Shown piece by piece: positions 36,067 to 46,187 of a stretch of 50,819 bases of DNA. The stretch covers positions 1 through 50,819 of the forward strand of contig JANBPK010001091.1 of NCBI GenBank assembly GCA_027579435.1, read 5' to 3'. How positions within the stretch are numbered: the stretch's first letter is position 1; every line of letters starts with the position of its first letter. The position numbers were made by a program, and so were the translations under genes. Below the pieces are notes generated by a model that made no database searches, was not told the DNA's origin, and was given only the letters and a program-made list of their open reading frames with translations. The stretch comes from Candolleomyces eurysporus. Taxonomy: Eukaryota; Basidiomycota; Agaricomycetes; Agaricales; Psathyrellaceae.

Positions 36067-36852
36067 TTGACCTTTCTTCTGGCTCTTCACATTTCTGGGA
36101 CTGTCGTCCGGTTGGCCCGCGTCTTTGAGGCTGTGTCGAAGTGGCATTCCGATCTGAAGAGTTTCTACACCCAAATATCTCGCTCAAGCGAGGCGAGGTT
36201 CTCTGCCATGTTTCCTAATTTAACGCCCGCTCGTGAAGAATCGCTTCCGTCACTTACCTACCGCCGGTTCATGGCTCGAACAGGACAACCTATGTAGACC
36301 ATTCCAGATTTGCAGAACATGACTACCGTCATATATATCGCCACTCTCGAGAGCACCGGGTGCGAGGTCGTTGTCAAGTTCACGGCGCAATACAATGAAG
36401 ATTGCACATCGCAAGCTCGCAGCCGCTAGGCCAGCTCCAAAACTGCACTTCTGTGGACGCGTTGTTGGAAACGTGTATATGGTCGTTATGGATCGCGTGA
36501 ACGGCAAGTCGATCTGGCAGTTGCTTCAAGAGAAGGTTGACATCCCATCCATTGTCCTGGAAAAGGTCGAAGAGGCGCTATCGATCCTTCATGGAAGCAA
36601 CATCGTGTTTGGAGACTTGCGAGACAATAACATCGTTTATGGGTCGTCTTAGGGCTTGCAGAAAGGCCACGTATTTCTTGTTGACTTTGATTGGGCTGGG
36701 ACGGATGGAGTAGATAGGTATCCAGCTAGTCTCAACGAGGCAAACGACTGGGAAGACAGTGTTTCGCCATATGGAATAATGCGGAAAACCCATGATACCT
36801 GGCAAGTGGATCAATTGAAAGAGTTGTGTACACGTCGAGGGACACCCAATTA
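36067..36852 (+). pseudogene. Kinase-like domain pseudogene
   Basis: Plus-strand pieces match a basidiomycete protein-kinase-like family. WHSDLKSFYTQISRS and LTYRRFMARTGQP are followed by a TAG (36296). Then come IYIATLESTGCEVVVKFTAQ (the VVVKF lysine), a +1 T near 36402, PAPKLHFCGRVVGNVYMVVM, the catalytic-loop counterpart IVFGDLRDNN, a second TAG (about 36650), and FLVDFDWAGTDGVDRYP (the DFD motif). DLRDNN keeps the Asp and Asn expected of the catalytic loop. With two stops and a frameshift it is dead. The function of intact relatives is unknown. Confidence 0.82.
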
Positions 36853-37490
36853 GTTCCAATACCTCTCCTTGTATTATTCCATAGATTCGATGTAGGAGAA
36901 AAACCCACACGTTGCTGTCAGCACAACGTCGTTCACATCATGCACAACGTACGGCCTCAATCCGAGCTTCCGAATGCGCTGCACAACGCCGGTATTGCCA
37001 CGAAGTGTGGCGACGAAGAGGGTTATGCGTTTGGCAAACGGCCGGATCTTTGAGAGTATAGCTTCAACAGAGGAGTGCAAGATTTGCGAAGTAATGGAGA
37101 GGTACAGTTTGTATCCCTTCAAAGCCTCACTCTCGTCCTACATGTTAACTTGCATGAGCGAGACAAGTCTATTCCTATGGAGCGCACGGAAAGACAGAAG
37201 AGCCTCACGTTAGGCGTTGAACGAGCTGCTTGACAGAAGGTCGAATGAAGTGAAATGCAATATGGAGTGAGCGACTGAAAGCACGAAGTGAACGTTCCCT
37301 GTACACCAGGAACTGTGGTCTGCTTACCAAGCTTATCCCCCATACTGATGTCCAAACTCTCTCTGAAATAGAAACTCAATGCAAGGTCTGATGTGATAAC
37401 AATTGATTTTCACGAGGGGATTCGTAGCTGACTGACATTGGCTAATTAGAGTACATAGCTATTAGGTATTAGCTTATATCGATGAATGAT
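36853..37490. other. Unresolved spacer
   Basis: A minus-strand stretch at about 37070-36890 is open (LFVATLRGNTGVVQRIRKLG). I do not recognise it and no second copy supports it. Otherwise nothing is seen. Confidence 0.35.
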
Positions 37491-37830
37491 AACTCTTCTA
37501 TCCAGAGCTTGACCGCACGGCGCTATGCTACTCGGCTCTTTGTTTCCTCCCTCCAAATTTCAGGCTCTATGGCTTATTTGTAGCAGTAGTCGAGTTGCAC
37601 TCTGAAACTGTACTGACACCTGTGCGTCTTCGTCTTTCGCAGTAGATGTCAAAGACGGAAACTGACTGGCAGGGTGAGGAGATGATGAAGGCGGTGACGA
37701 AGATGGTGGAGGTACTAGTCTGAGCGCCAGGTGCAGTCATGATAGTTAAGGTAATCTAGACAGCAAAGAATGCAGAACACCAATTATTCCAGCTTACCGT
37801 CCTCGTTCAAGCTTTGAAAGGATCTGCGAC
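37490..37830 (-). repeat. NLR 3'-flank module T (after copy J)
   Basis: On the minus strand it has the GACG|GTAAGC-like site (near 37798) and a coding-like stretch with TAPGAQTSTSTIFVTAFIIS. Copy J is of subfamily 2 by its introns, yet carries the T module otherwise seen mainly behind subfamily 1 copies. Confidence 0.5.
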
Positions 37831-37940
37831 GGACAGCCCTACTCAGTTCTGGGCGTAGCCAGATAGTACTCTAATTTGCTGGAGGACTGAGCCCGCAGAT
37901 AAAATGCACGAATAAAAGTACAAAAATAAACGCATAACGC

Positions 37941-39441
37941 TTAGTGAGCCAGGGAATCTGACTCCTCCTGGGGCTCTTCCCCTTCCTCTCTTCCTCCCTC
38001 TTCGGATTCCTCCGGTAGCGGAAAGTTCAGCGCCGTGAGGGACTTCGTCCATTTGTTGTAGTAATTTGTCAATGCATTTGCCAATCCAGGTTCTCTGAGC
38101 TCATCCTGCACAGGCAGCAAAAGGAAGACAGTCAGTAAACGACCTCGCATAACGATACAAACTCAAGGAGATGTGCTTACTTTTAATTGTCGCATGATGA
38201 AAGATATCATCTCCAGGAACGTGAAGCGTGTGTAAGAACGAAAAGATGGAAGTACCATTTGATCAAACTTTCTCCATCCATCGTTGTGGGCCAAAGCAAG
38301 AATTTGTTGACCGCTGAGTATTTTGCCTGCGTTGGAATACAACATGAGGGCATGCAGCGCAATCCTATTGAACACACTGCCTGAAGTTGCATCAATACAA
38401 TGTGAAGAATAAGTGGACACGAACATTGCGGGCATTTCTATCGACTCACTGGGCTCTAAGGAAACTCGAGTAAATCCTTGCACAAGAACCTCTGAAACGT
38501 GTGTTTTAACCTGGGTTTCCGTGATGAACAAGTTCTTGGAACGAGCTTCGCTATCCAAGAATTCAGAGAAAGACCGGTGATAGAAATGCATTGTTATGAT
38601 GGTTCTCGAGTAGTCGGGGTCCCGATGAAATACGACAAGAGAGTGTAAGTCGGAAACGAGAACCTCATGGGCAGTTCGTTCTAGGTTGAGGATCTCATCG
38701 AAGTCGCGAGCGTCCCACTGGTTGCCGACACGATAGTCAGAGTTGATCTGATGAACCCTGAGAAGGAGCAAAAAGTTGCGCTCTTGATTCGTGTCGACGG
38801 CCTCATACGACTCTTTTGCGGCGGACACAATGCTTGTGTAAAGGATATCGAGAGCTTCGAATGGCCTCGCTAGCTGTCCTTCTCCCGGCGTCCAGTCAAC
38901 CACCGTCTGGAGCCTATCGACCGGAGAACTTCGGCGCTCCGCCACATACTTCACAACCGTCGCCGCGTACACGAACTGCCCGGACGCAGCTAGAACCAGC
39001 TTCTCGATGTCTTCCACCCTAGGCCATGACCAGAATCGTCCTCGAGGATCGTGGCTTCGACTCCCGATGTCTTGAAGCCGCCTCCATAAGTAGCGACGTA
39101 TATCATCCGTCGCGTCATACTTGTCGCTGAGCTGAATGTGATATGCTAGTGGGTGGAGGTAACCCCGGGTCTCCGAGTTAGCGCACTGCGAATGGCCCAT
39201 TCCGGGCGGCTGGCGATAAAAAATGCGAAACGGGAGATCGTTGTCGAGGAGACAATGTTTGATGGTGGAAAGCAATTCTGCTTGTCTTTCTTCTCCGGAG
39301 CATTCGTCGAGGCCGTCGATAAGCACGGCGTGGGGGAAACTGCCAGGGTCATAGTCACCATTCGCCTGAAGCTGTTTGAATGGGCGGACGACGAGGGTAT
39401 CCATCTGAGTTTGGGTGGTTCTGGTGAAGATTGGGAGGGTC
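37941..39441 (-). pseudogene. NACHT NLR-like protein, copy J (N-terminus and P-loop missing)
   Basis: Exon 2 remains from about 39431 to 38181 and exon 3 is 38105..37941 (intron 75 nt). The N-terminal exon and Walker A are absent; the sequence begins at the IFTRT..QMDTLVV segment. Walker B HAVLIDGLDECSG is kept. The sensor motif is scrambled: a +1 base (T5 to T6) turns IFIASRPEWAIRSAL into IFYRQPPGMGHSQCA, and a -1 base about 45 nt on restores the frame. The tail stops at DSLAH. Upstream it is joined to the gene at 39432-40293. Alone it cannot bind nucleotide in the normal way. Confidence 0.85.
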
Positions 39442-40293
39442 TGTGGCGGAGTTTGGTGACTTGGGAGGGTCGGTGATCGTTTTAGGTGACTTGGGGGGGT
39501 TGGTAGCAGAGTTTGGCGACTTGGGAGGGTCGTCGGTCGGTTTAGGTGACTTCGGAGGCTCGGTGGAAGGGTCGGTAGCAGGGCTGGGAGACGCGGGAGG
39601 GTTGAGGATAGGTACGGGAATAAGGGTGGGCGACTTGAGAGGATTGAGGAGAGGGCCAGGTGACCCAGGAGGGTCGATAAGAGCGTTGGTGTGGGGTTCT
39701 GACTCCGTTCTTAGCCTTTTCACGCTGCCCTCTCCACCATCACCCTCGTGCAAGGAGGGGGATCGCTTGCGGGCTCCCTTGGCGGTAACAGAACGCGTCT
39801 GTCTGCCATGGGGCACAAGAGAGGGAGAGGGCTTGCGAGAACCCTTTGCGGCTGTAGGGCGGGTCCTCTTAGCGGGCTGCTCCTTGTCGCAGCTGAGGTT
39901 TGCTGGAAGGACTCGCTTGCGACCCTTCCTTTTTGGCCTACTATCTCGAAGCTGCTTCAAGCTCTGGAGATTCACCGCAACCGTCTCTCGTCTCTCCCTC
40001 AGCACGGAGAGAGCGTCTAGGTTGCTAGGGTTGTCTACCATTGGTCAGCTCGGAGCACAATAATATTACCATTAAGACTCACTTTCCGCAGCGGCGATAT
40101 CGATTGACAGATCGTCAACTCGGCCTTCAGCAAGCTTGATAAGCTTGTCAATATCTTTGAGATCTTGAGGCCACTCCGACGTCTTCGTCTCTACTAAAAG
40201 GGAAGGATCAGGACGGTGTCTGTGCATTGAGACGAACGGCTTACGCATGGCAGTCAGGGCGTTGACAGAGGTATCCATTGGGCCAGGGGGCAT
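39355..40293 (-). CDS. Basic, proline-rich protein, chimeric with NLR copy J
   Basis: Exons are 40293..40083 and 40034 onward, with a 48-nt intron (GTGAGT..GCTGACC..GGTAG). I do not recognise the family. Residues 1-70 contain a helical stretch (DIDKLIKLAEGRVDDLSIDI). Residues 71-180 are strongly basic (KRKGRKRVL, AKRTRP, RKRSPS), as in nuclear or DNA-binding proteins. Then come Pro-rich repeats with four 10-residue units of the form PPKSPNSATD. At 39441-39432 the frame enters NLR exon 2 in the wrong frame and stops at 39355. Without one extra base at 39431 the frame would run on in the NLR frame through copy J to 37941, giving 742 residues. The original 3' end of the basic gene is lost. Confidence 0.6.
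39432..39560. repeat. 30-bp minisatellite coding PPKSP units
   Basis: Four units of about 30 bp (core GACTTGGGAGGGTC on the plus strand) code for PPKSP..... on the minus strand. More distant PPxSP units extend the array to about 39660. Its left end coincides with the junction to NLR copy J. Confidence 0.8.
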
Positions 40294-41479
40294 GGAAATT
40301 GAAACTACCGAGAGTAGGAAGATCGAGAGAGGGACGGGAAGAGAGGCAGAAGGCAGGGATGCCTACCTTGACCCCCTTGGAAGGTAATAAATACGATGTA
40401 TCAGACCTTCCGGGAAGTAGCATCCCGATATCGCCCTCATTGGAACCCACGCTCGTGTGTGGTGCGTGCTCCTGACCATGCGGAACTGCTGCCCTTGGAC
40501 CTTGTTGGACTGTGGTGGACCAGTGCGTTTGACCACCCGACGACCTCGTGTCGCAGCAATGACGTCATGGCGGATCAAGCCAAAAACGGAAAGCTGTAAC
40601 GGGACCCGAGATCCGATAGGCGCCCAGAGCGCACTCAAAAGGTAATGCGTGAATACCTTTTGCCGCAGCAGATAGGAGGCCAAGCCTATGATCTGAATTT
40701 CATTCCTTCCTCATTATCGTGCATGTAAACAAACTGGCAAACTGGCCGTTCTGGACTTGTTTGCTGAGATCAACACTCTCGGATGACTGTCGGAGTGGCA
40801 CGCCAACTGAAACACATGTTCGCAGCTTGTTGTTCCTCTGACCATGCGGAAAGAGTGGTATGCGGCGGCATTGGTGGTCGTGAACGAGGGTAAATTGTTC
40901 AACACATCTTGGCAAATACAGCCATAAAGGGAAAGGTCCTCAGCACAGGTCCCGAGCCTCGGATGGATGCCACGGCCCAGATATTGAACTTTCTCTTAGC
41001 CTTTTGACCTTCTGGCCATACAGAAACAGTGGTATGCAGTGGTATTAGTAGTGTTAAACGAGGAGAAATAATTCATGGTGTGCGGCGGATGCATCCATAA
41101 AGATAGCTTGACAGGACCCGCGCCGCGCATAGACGCCGATATATTCTTCCTCCTGATCAAGACCCGTTATCTTGGTCTAGAATTCCAGGTTCACCGGGTC
41201 TCAGCAAGGTGCGTGTAGACGAATTCTGATTGATAGGAAAATTCGATCGAACCTGATCGTTCGCCATCTTCGTTACTATCTCATGACCTGCCCATCAGGC
41301 TCCCAGACGGTGTCATCCCATTCGTATGAGAATTCTTCCTTGCACGTCGGCAAAATTCTCTGACCGACTCCCTGTCTCCCTTAAGTCGGGTGGCGTCGCC
41401 AAGGAGTTCAACGGAAATTCATATGTTTCAGCGTGGACTACTTCAAATCTTGTATTTGCCATACTACAGAGACAGCTCC
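40294..41479. other. Upstream region of the basic gene, with a 167-bp repeat pair
   Basis: Two imperfect direct copies about 167 bp apart: 40838-40935 (CTGACCATGCGGAAAGAGTG..) and 41007-41105 (CTGGCCATACAGAAACAGTG..), each ending in an ATAAAG sequence. A shorter third trace, GACCATGCGGAACTG, lies at 40476. No gene is supported. Confidence 0.6.
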
Positions 41480-42478
41480 CTAACTGCGGCGCGACCGTTC
41501 TCTAATCCATTTACCCTTGTGGCGAATACGACGAGACGAGGCGTCCAATACGGAATCATAGTACTGCAAGTCTTCCCAGAATTCATCAGGGTCGATGGGA
41601 GGATCTAGACCAAAATCATAATCCACTTCCTGGATTCGCCCGTCTTCGTCGATGCGACAAGGAACTCGCGTCAGCATACCCATACCCTCCCTCAATGAGA
41701 TTGCTCTCCAGACCTTCTCCGATAAGGTTAGACCTTCGAAACATGCCATGATATCCTGCACCATAGGCTTTCCCCATGCTGAGAACTTGCGGCATCGAAT
41801 TCGGTAGGACTCCCTGAGATAATAAAATTTTAAGTCCACAAGGCCAGCTGGGTGAAGCACATCGTGATCTAGACGATTATATTTTCATTAAAATCAACTT
41901 TCAAGAGGAAAAAACGAAAGTGACGACGTGTCAGTCATACCTATAACACCACTCTTCCAATCCCTGCTGAAGTAGAAGCCCGGAGAGTTGGAGGAAGGAA
42001 TCCAGGAGAGTGCCATCTGCCGCCGCAGAATCTTCGATTCGCCAAGGGCGTCCGGAGCTGCAGAAACCTCCGCAAGCATCGTTGCAATATTATCGCACCG
42101 AACTTGGCGAGAAACAAGTTTCGAAAGCAAAGGAAGCCATTGCGATGTCCAGTCGGGGGCGGAGAGAGGCGTACCAGGCGGTGGTGGCATGTAGGTCTTG
42201 AAATCCCAGGGCTCGGATTTGGTGAGTTCTGATTTCTTGACAAAGGTCGGGTACCTGGGTAGTCCACTCCCGCTCTTGAGGGCGTACTCGGTCCAGTCGT
42301 CTAGAAGCTCCCAGTCGTCTGGAAACTCCCAGTTGCATGCAAGCGCGCAGTCTTCAGGAGGTCCCAAATCCTCGGTAGGTTCCGAATCCTCGGGAGGCTC
42401 CCATTCCTGGAGTGACCCCCAGTTGTCTGGATGCTCCAGCTCGTCGCAAACAGCAGGGTTGTTGAGGTAATCACCCAT
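41480..42478 (-). CDS. Hypothetical acidic protein
   Basis: Exons 42478..41941 and 41868..41480 join in frame to 308 residues across a 72-nt intron (GTATGA..TCTAG). The N-terminal 70 residues are acidic with Trp/Pro repeats (EWEPPEDSEP, WEFPDDWELLDDW). The middle has TYMPPPPGTPLSAPDWTSQW. The C-terminal part is a mixed helical region (FSAWGKPMVQDIMACFEG). There is no signal peptide or membrane segment. I do not recognise a domain. The start is the first Met of the open frame; the intron is supported by consensus ends and frame. Confidence 0.6.
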
Positions 42479-43703
42479 AGAGTAAGGCTAGAAACCAAGT
42501 CAGGCTCAGCAACGGATGTGCGGTCAGCAGTACGGTCTCCACTCACACTGAGCTTGAGACAGGAACTAGGGCAAAGGGATGAAGGTGAAGGGGAATCGGA
42601 ATTATCGCAGGAAAGCTTGAGACGAGTAACAGGCGAAGTGGTGGAGGTGATGGGAAATTATCACAGGTTCCAGTACATCACACGCGGAAGAGGCCGTCGG
42701 CCGGGAGCATCGGAGCATCCCATCCTGAACAGATGCAATAGAGGTCATCGTCTTGGCGGCCAGCGACAGACTGTAGAACCATGTCAGAAGAGCTTTTGAA
42801 GGGGTGATGTAGATGTAGGGCACGCTGCCGCACACCTGGCCCCCGTTTAATGCTATTGAAATGAGACAATTGCAGCAGAAGTCCGCAATTGTCTGTCAGC
42901 TCTAAGTCGGCTGATCATGAGTCAGTATTGTGCTAAATAAATATAATTGTGACCACTTACCTGTAAACCCACCTTTTGCTGAAGCTGGTCTACACGTTCA
43001 TGGTAGAAGACGAAGAGAAGTTTGGCGCTAGTTCACCGAGTCGCGGTGATGTATTGATCGCCGGTTATGAAGTCATTACGTTCAAGCTTTCACCAATCCT
43101 CGACAAGAAAACGTTGCTATTTACACTACAGGAGGCTTCCATAGATTGTGTAAATTTAACCTTAATTCGTGAAAAGCTATATTACATATATTCTTGGCTG
43201 TATCCCAGCCCATAACTCTCCCTGGAATAAAGGTCAGATCGTGTCCGTAAAAGCTAGAGAATGTCGTCTAATCTTCATGGCGAATCTCAATCAATGTCTC
43301 TTATATGAACCTTGCCACTCTCAGCTCTCGCAACTGAATTATGGGACGATGTAGAATTATGTATAATAGCAAAGATTATCTCTCAGAAAGCTTTATGATA
43401 CATTTTCATGTATAAATATTCGTAGCTACCTCTGGTATTGAGTAAAAGTCAGACTCCCTGCTTGCCGTGTCTAGATTCTTCCCGAGTTGCATTCGCTCTA
43501 TGAGACTCAATGTTCCGACCGCTATTGGGGCAATTATATTAATCGTCGGAGAAGTACTTCAGAAGGTACCATGAGTACTTTCGGAGCTTACAACTTCCAA
43601 ACGCCTTCGGACTTTCGTAACGGTCAGACGGCAACTTCCGTTTGTTCCATCGCACCATATTCGTTCTTGTCTCTTGTCTCTCCATTGACCTCGAGCCGCA
43701 TCA
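42479..43703. other. Spacer before the KDZ neighbourhood
   Basis: Open frames of 60-120 codons occur on both strands (for example 42431-42799 and 42976-43215), but none has recognisable motifs, consistent splice sites or a second copy. AT content rises around 43130-43440. I see no terminal inverted repeat. Confidence 0.4.
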
Positions 43704-44498
43704 ATGGGTCGACCGAGGCTTTACCACACCCCTGAGGAAAAGAAGGCTGCTAACAGATTAAAGAGCAAGAAACACTACGATAGGTGAGACTACCCTCTAA
43801 ATTCATCGATTTCAGCTCATCATAGAGGATTTTTAAACAGCAATCGAGATCTGCTTTTAAGACGGAGGCGAAGGGCTGCGCGCGAGAGGAGGGAATCTCT
43901 GTAAGTTTAGTGCTATACATCATACCGAGCATCGTTACGATAATTCCTCGTTTTCAAGGAGAGACAGATCCATTGTGGAAGGTCAATCAAAGCCCAAGGA
44001 TCTTCCTTCGAAGACAGGCCAAGAAAAGCGGTACGTCTTTTCCTCACTACCACCTCATATTTCGACGTCGTTTCGCTTACAAAACCTTGGGGATACAGAC
44101 CCAAAACCAAGCTCGAGGTTATACAAGAGCAGGTTCAAAGATTCTCTCGCCAATTCGAGACAATTCTGGCTGGGAAGACCGCTGCTGGATACCTCGCCCT
44201 CATCTGCGTAGGCCTCGAGATTCATTATGAAGCAGGACACATCCTCAAGGCCAAGGACTTTGTAATGGGAAAGGAAGTAGAACTTAGGAAGGTTCTGCGA
44301 GCACTCGAGAAATACCGAGACATGGCACGAGATCTCGCCGGAAGTGGTGAAGAGTGGAAGGGGATCGAAGCGATTGCTACCAGGGTTCGCCAGGTTATCT
44401 CCTGGCTCGATGGCTTACTCTGTATGGCAATGGTTGACCCCGCTGACTTAGTGGATCGATTTCACGCGAAGCAGCTCGAGTTCCAGATAGATTCTTAA
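43704..44498 (+). CDS. Small basic/coiled protein of the MGRPRLY type
   Basis: Exons 43704..43783, 43841..43900, 43959..44030 and 44099..44498 join in frame to 203 residues with consensus splice sites. The product begins MGRPRLYHTPEEKKAANRLK, an AT-hook-like GRPR followed by a basic helix. A run of Arg (LLLRRRRAARERRES) comes next, and the C-terminal half is helical (LRKVLRALEKYRDMARDLAG). Similar N-termini are, to my knowledge, common in mushroom-forming fungi. The layout suggests a DNA-binding helix, basic-zipper-like but without a clear Leu heptad. It lies next to the KDZ genes and may belong to the element. Function unknown. Confidence 0.65.
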
Positions 44499-44608
44499 TC
44501 ATATAGATATCGTTAATATGACCAATTTCGAATAATCTTCAATGATATGCGCGACAACACAAGCAATTGCCAACAAGGAGGTAGCTACAATAGTGAATAC
44601 ATATGAGA

Positions 44609-46127
44609 CTAGTTATTCGCTCCGGTTTGAAGTCCAGCAGCCGCAGAGGCAGCGCCATAGATATCTCTCAGGAGCCGGTCGCGTGCATCGAGCTCCTCCC
44701 TCAGTCGTTGAGCCTCCGACTGAGCCCTCTCAGCTTGCTCAACGGCCTTGTCAATCCTTTCGTTAGCCTCCTGAATCTTCTGGAGAGCCTGGTCCTTCTC
44801 CTTCTCGTACTGAATATTTTGCGCTCGGTCTGCACGTTTAAGGACTGTCATCAGCGAAGCAACTTGCTGATGAATCTTCTGAAGATCCTCTGGTGCCTCC
44901 ATGCGCAACCGGCGAGAGGCGAAGTGCGTAAAGGGCTGGCCGGCGGATGGGTTATGTATGGCAACATACAGCCACGAGGCGGTTCGATTGGAGACGTCTT
45001 CCGCCTGGGGCGAAATGTAAGCGAATGGTAAGGAGAGTGAATTTTAAAGCACGAACGCGTGTGATGAGATCTCGTGTCAGCCTCCTCCAATTAGCCGATG
45101 ATTTATTCTGATCGGTGTAGACAGGCTTAAGGGCGCGCCTGCGGGCCATTTCTGGTCCATCGACGGTCAGATAGGATATTTAAAAGGTAATGGGGAACTT
45201 ACTGGTGACACGGTTACCGCGACCGACACCTTCGATGAGTCCATAAATCGGGTTTCTGTTCGACGCATAGACCCTCTTCTTCTTGGGCTGAACCAGAGTC
45301 CCTGCCCGGTTTGAGTCGCGTTCGGGTTCAGACTCAGACTCATCGGAGTCCTCATCGTAGACCTCAGCGGCAGGGGAGGACGGTCCAGCGTCCGGTAGGG
45401 TGGTAGCAGGCTGAGTAGGTATGACCGGAGCAGCCTGCCCACCAGACTGGGCAACTAGGGCCGGATCGAGCGGCAGCATCGACACTCCATGACCAGCAGT
45501 AGTACCTAGAGCACCGGGCGCGAATTGCTGATGAAACAGAGGATGGAACGCAAAGCCAGTACCTTGGAAGGGTCCTAGCCCAACAGGAGCAGCTAACGAA
45601 TTCAGCTGAGGGTTTGGAGCGTAACCTCCAGTGCCGGTGGCGGAGGCGTACGAGCCGTAAGGATTCGAGGGAGCGAATGGGGTAGCTGGGACAGTGGGAG
45701 GCGCGGTACTGGCCTGAGGAATTGCTGCACCATCAGACCCTCGGGCAAGGTCCTAGTGAAGTCAACGTCAGGTAGGGAGGGTACAGAAGAGAAACAAGCA
45801 CATACGACGGNTTTTTTTACGACCATGCTCGCATTCCGATCTGAGTGGTTTGCCCGGACACTTGTGGCACCGAGCGGGTTGACGCTTCGACTTTGAGGTG
45901 GTTTGGGGCGGGGTGGCGACTTCCTTGGGAGATCGCCCTTTCTTTCTAGGGGAGGAGCGCACCATACCTTCGTTCCCCGACCACCAATCAAATTGGATAG
46001 GACATTTATTTGGAAGGGAGACATATCCGACTCGAGGAGCACATGATAGACGATCGCCATCGGGACCAAGATACATCCCGGTCGGTTGCAGTTTACCCAA
46101 TTCCGATGGGTAATGATAAGTCTCCAT
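44609..46127 (-). CDS. Gly/Pro-rich coiled-coil protein, probable KDZ partner
   Basis: Exons are 46127..45806, 45752..45203, 45151..45057 and 45004..44609. Removing the N at 45811 (before a T7 run) gives 453 residues in frame. The N-terminal part has YLGPDGDRLSCAPRVGYVS and a Cys/His cluster CHKCPGKPLRSECEHGR (possible zinc knuckle). The middle is Ala/Pro/Gly-rich, followed by an acidic DEDSDESESEPE stretch. A conserved-looking block RNPIYGLIEGVGRGNRV / KPVYTDQNKSSANWRRLTRD comes next. The last 100 residues form a coiled coil (AQNIQYEKEKDQALQKIQEA). The third intron has a weaker GTTCGT donor. Its start lies 60 bp from the KDZ start, divergent, so the two probably share a promoter. Function not known. 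Confidence 0.65.
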
Positions 46128-46187
46128 GTGCTTTCAGATATCTATTCTCACCCTTTCCTACATTTCTCCGCCCTTACCCCTGTTCCG
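46128..46187. promoter_or_regulatory. 60-bp divergent intergenic region of the KDZ pair
   Basis: Only 60 bp separate the two divergent start codons. It is pyrimidine-rich on the plus strand (CACCCTTTCCTACATTTCTC). The true promoters may reach into the opposite genes, or the starts may lie further in. Confidence 0.4.

Noticed and set aside
39431..40063. Plus-strand Gly/Leu-rich open frame of 210 codons
   Set aside because: Antisense of the proline-rich repeat gene; low complexity, no splice logic, and the minus-strand reading has a good intron and start.
42431..43215. Open frames of 80-120 codons on the plus strand
   Set aside because: No recognisable motif, no second copy and no convincing splice partners.
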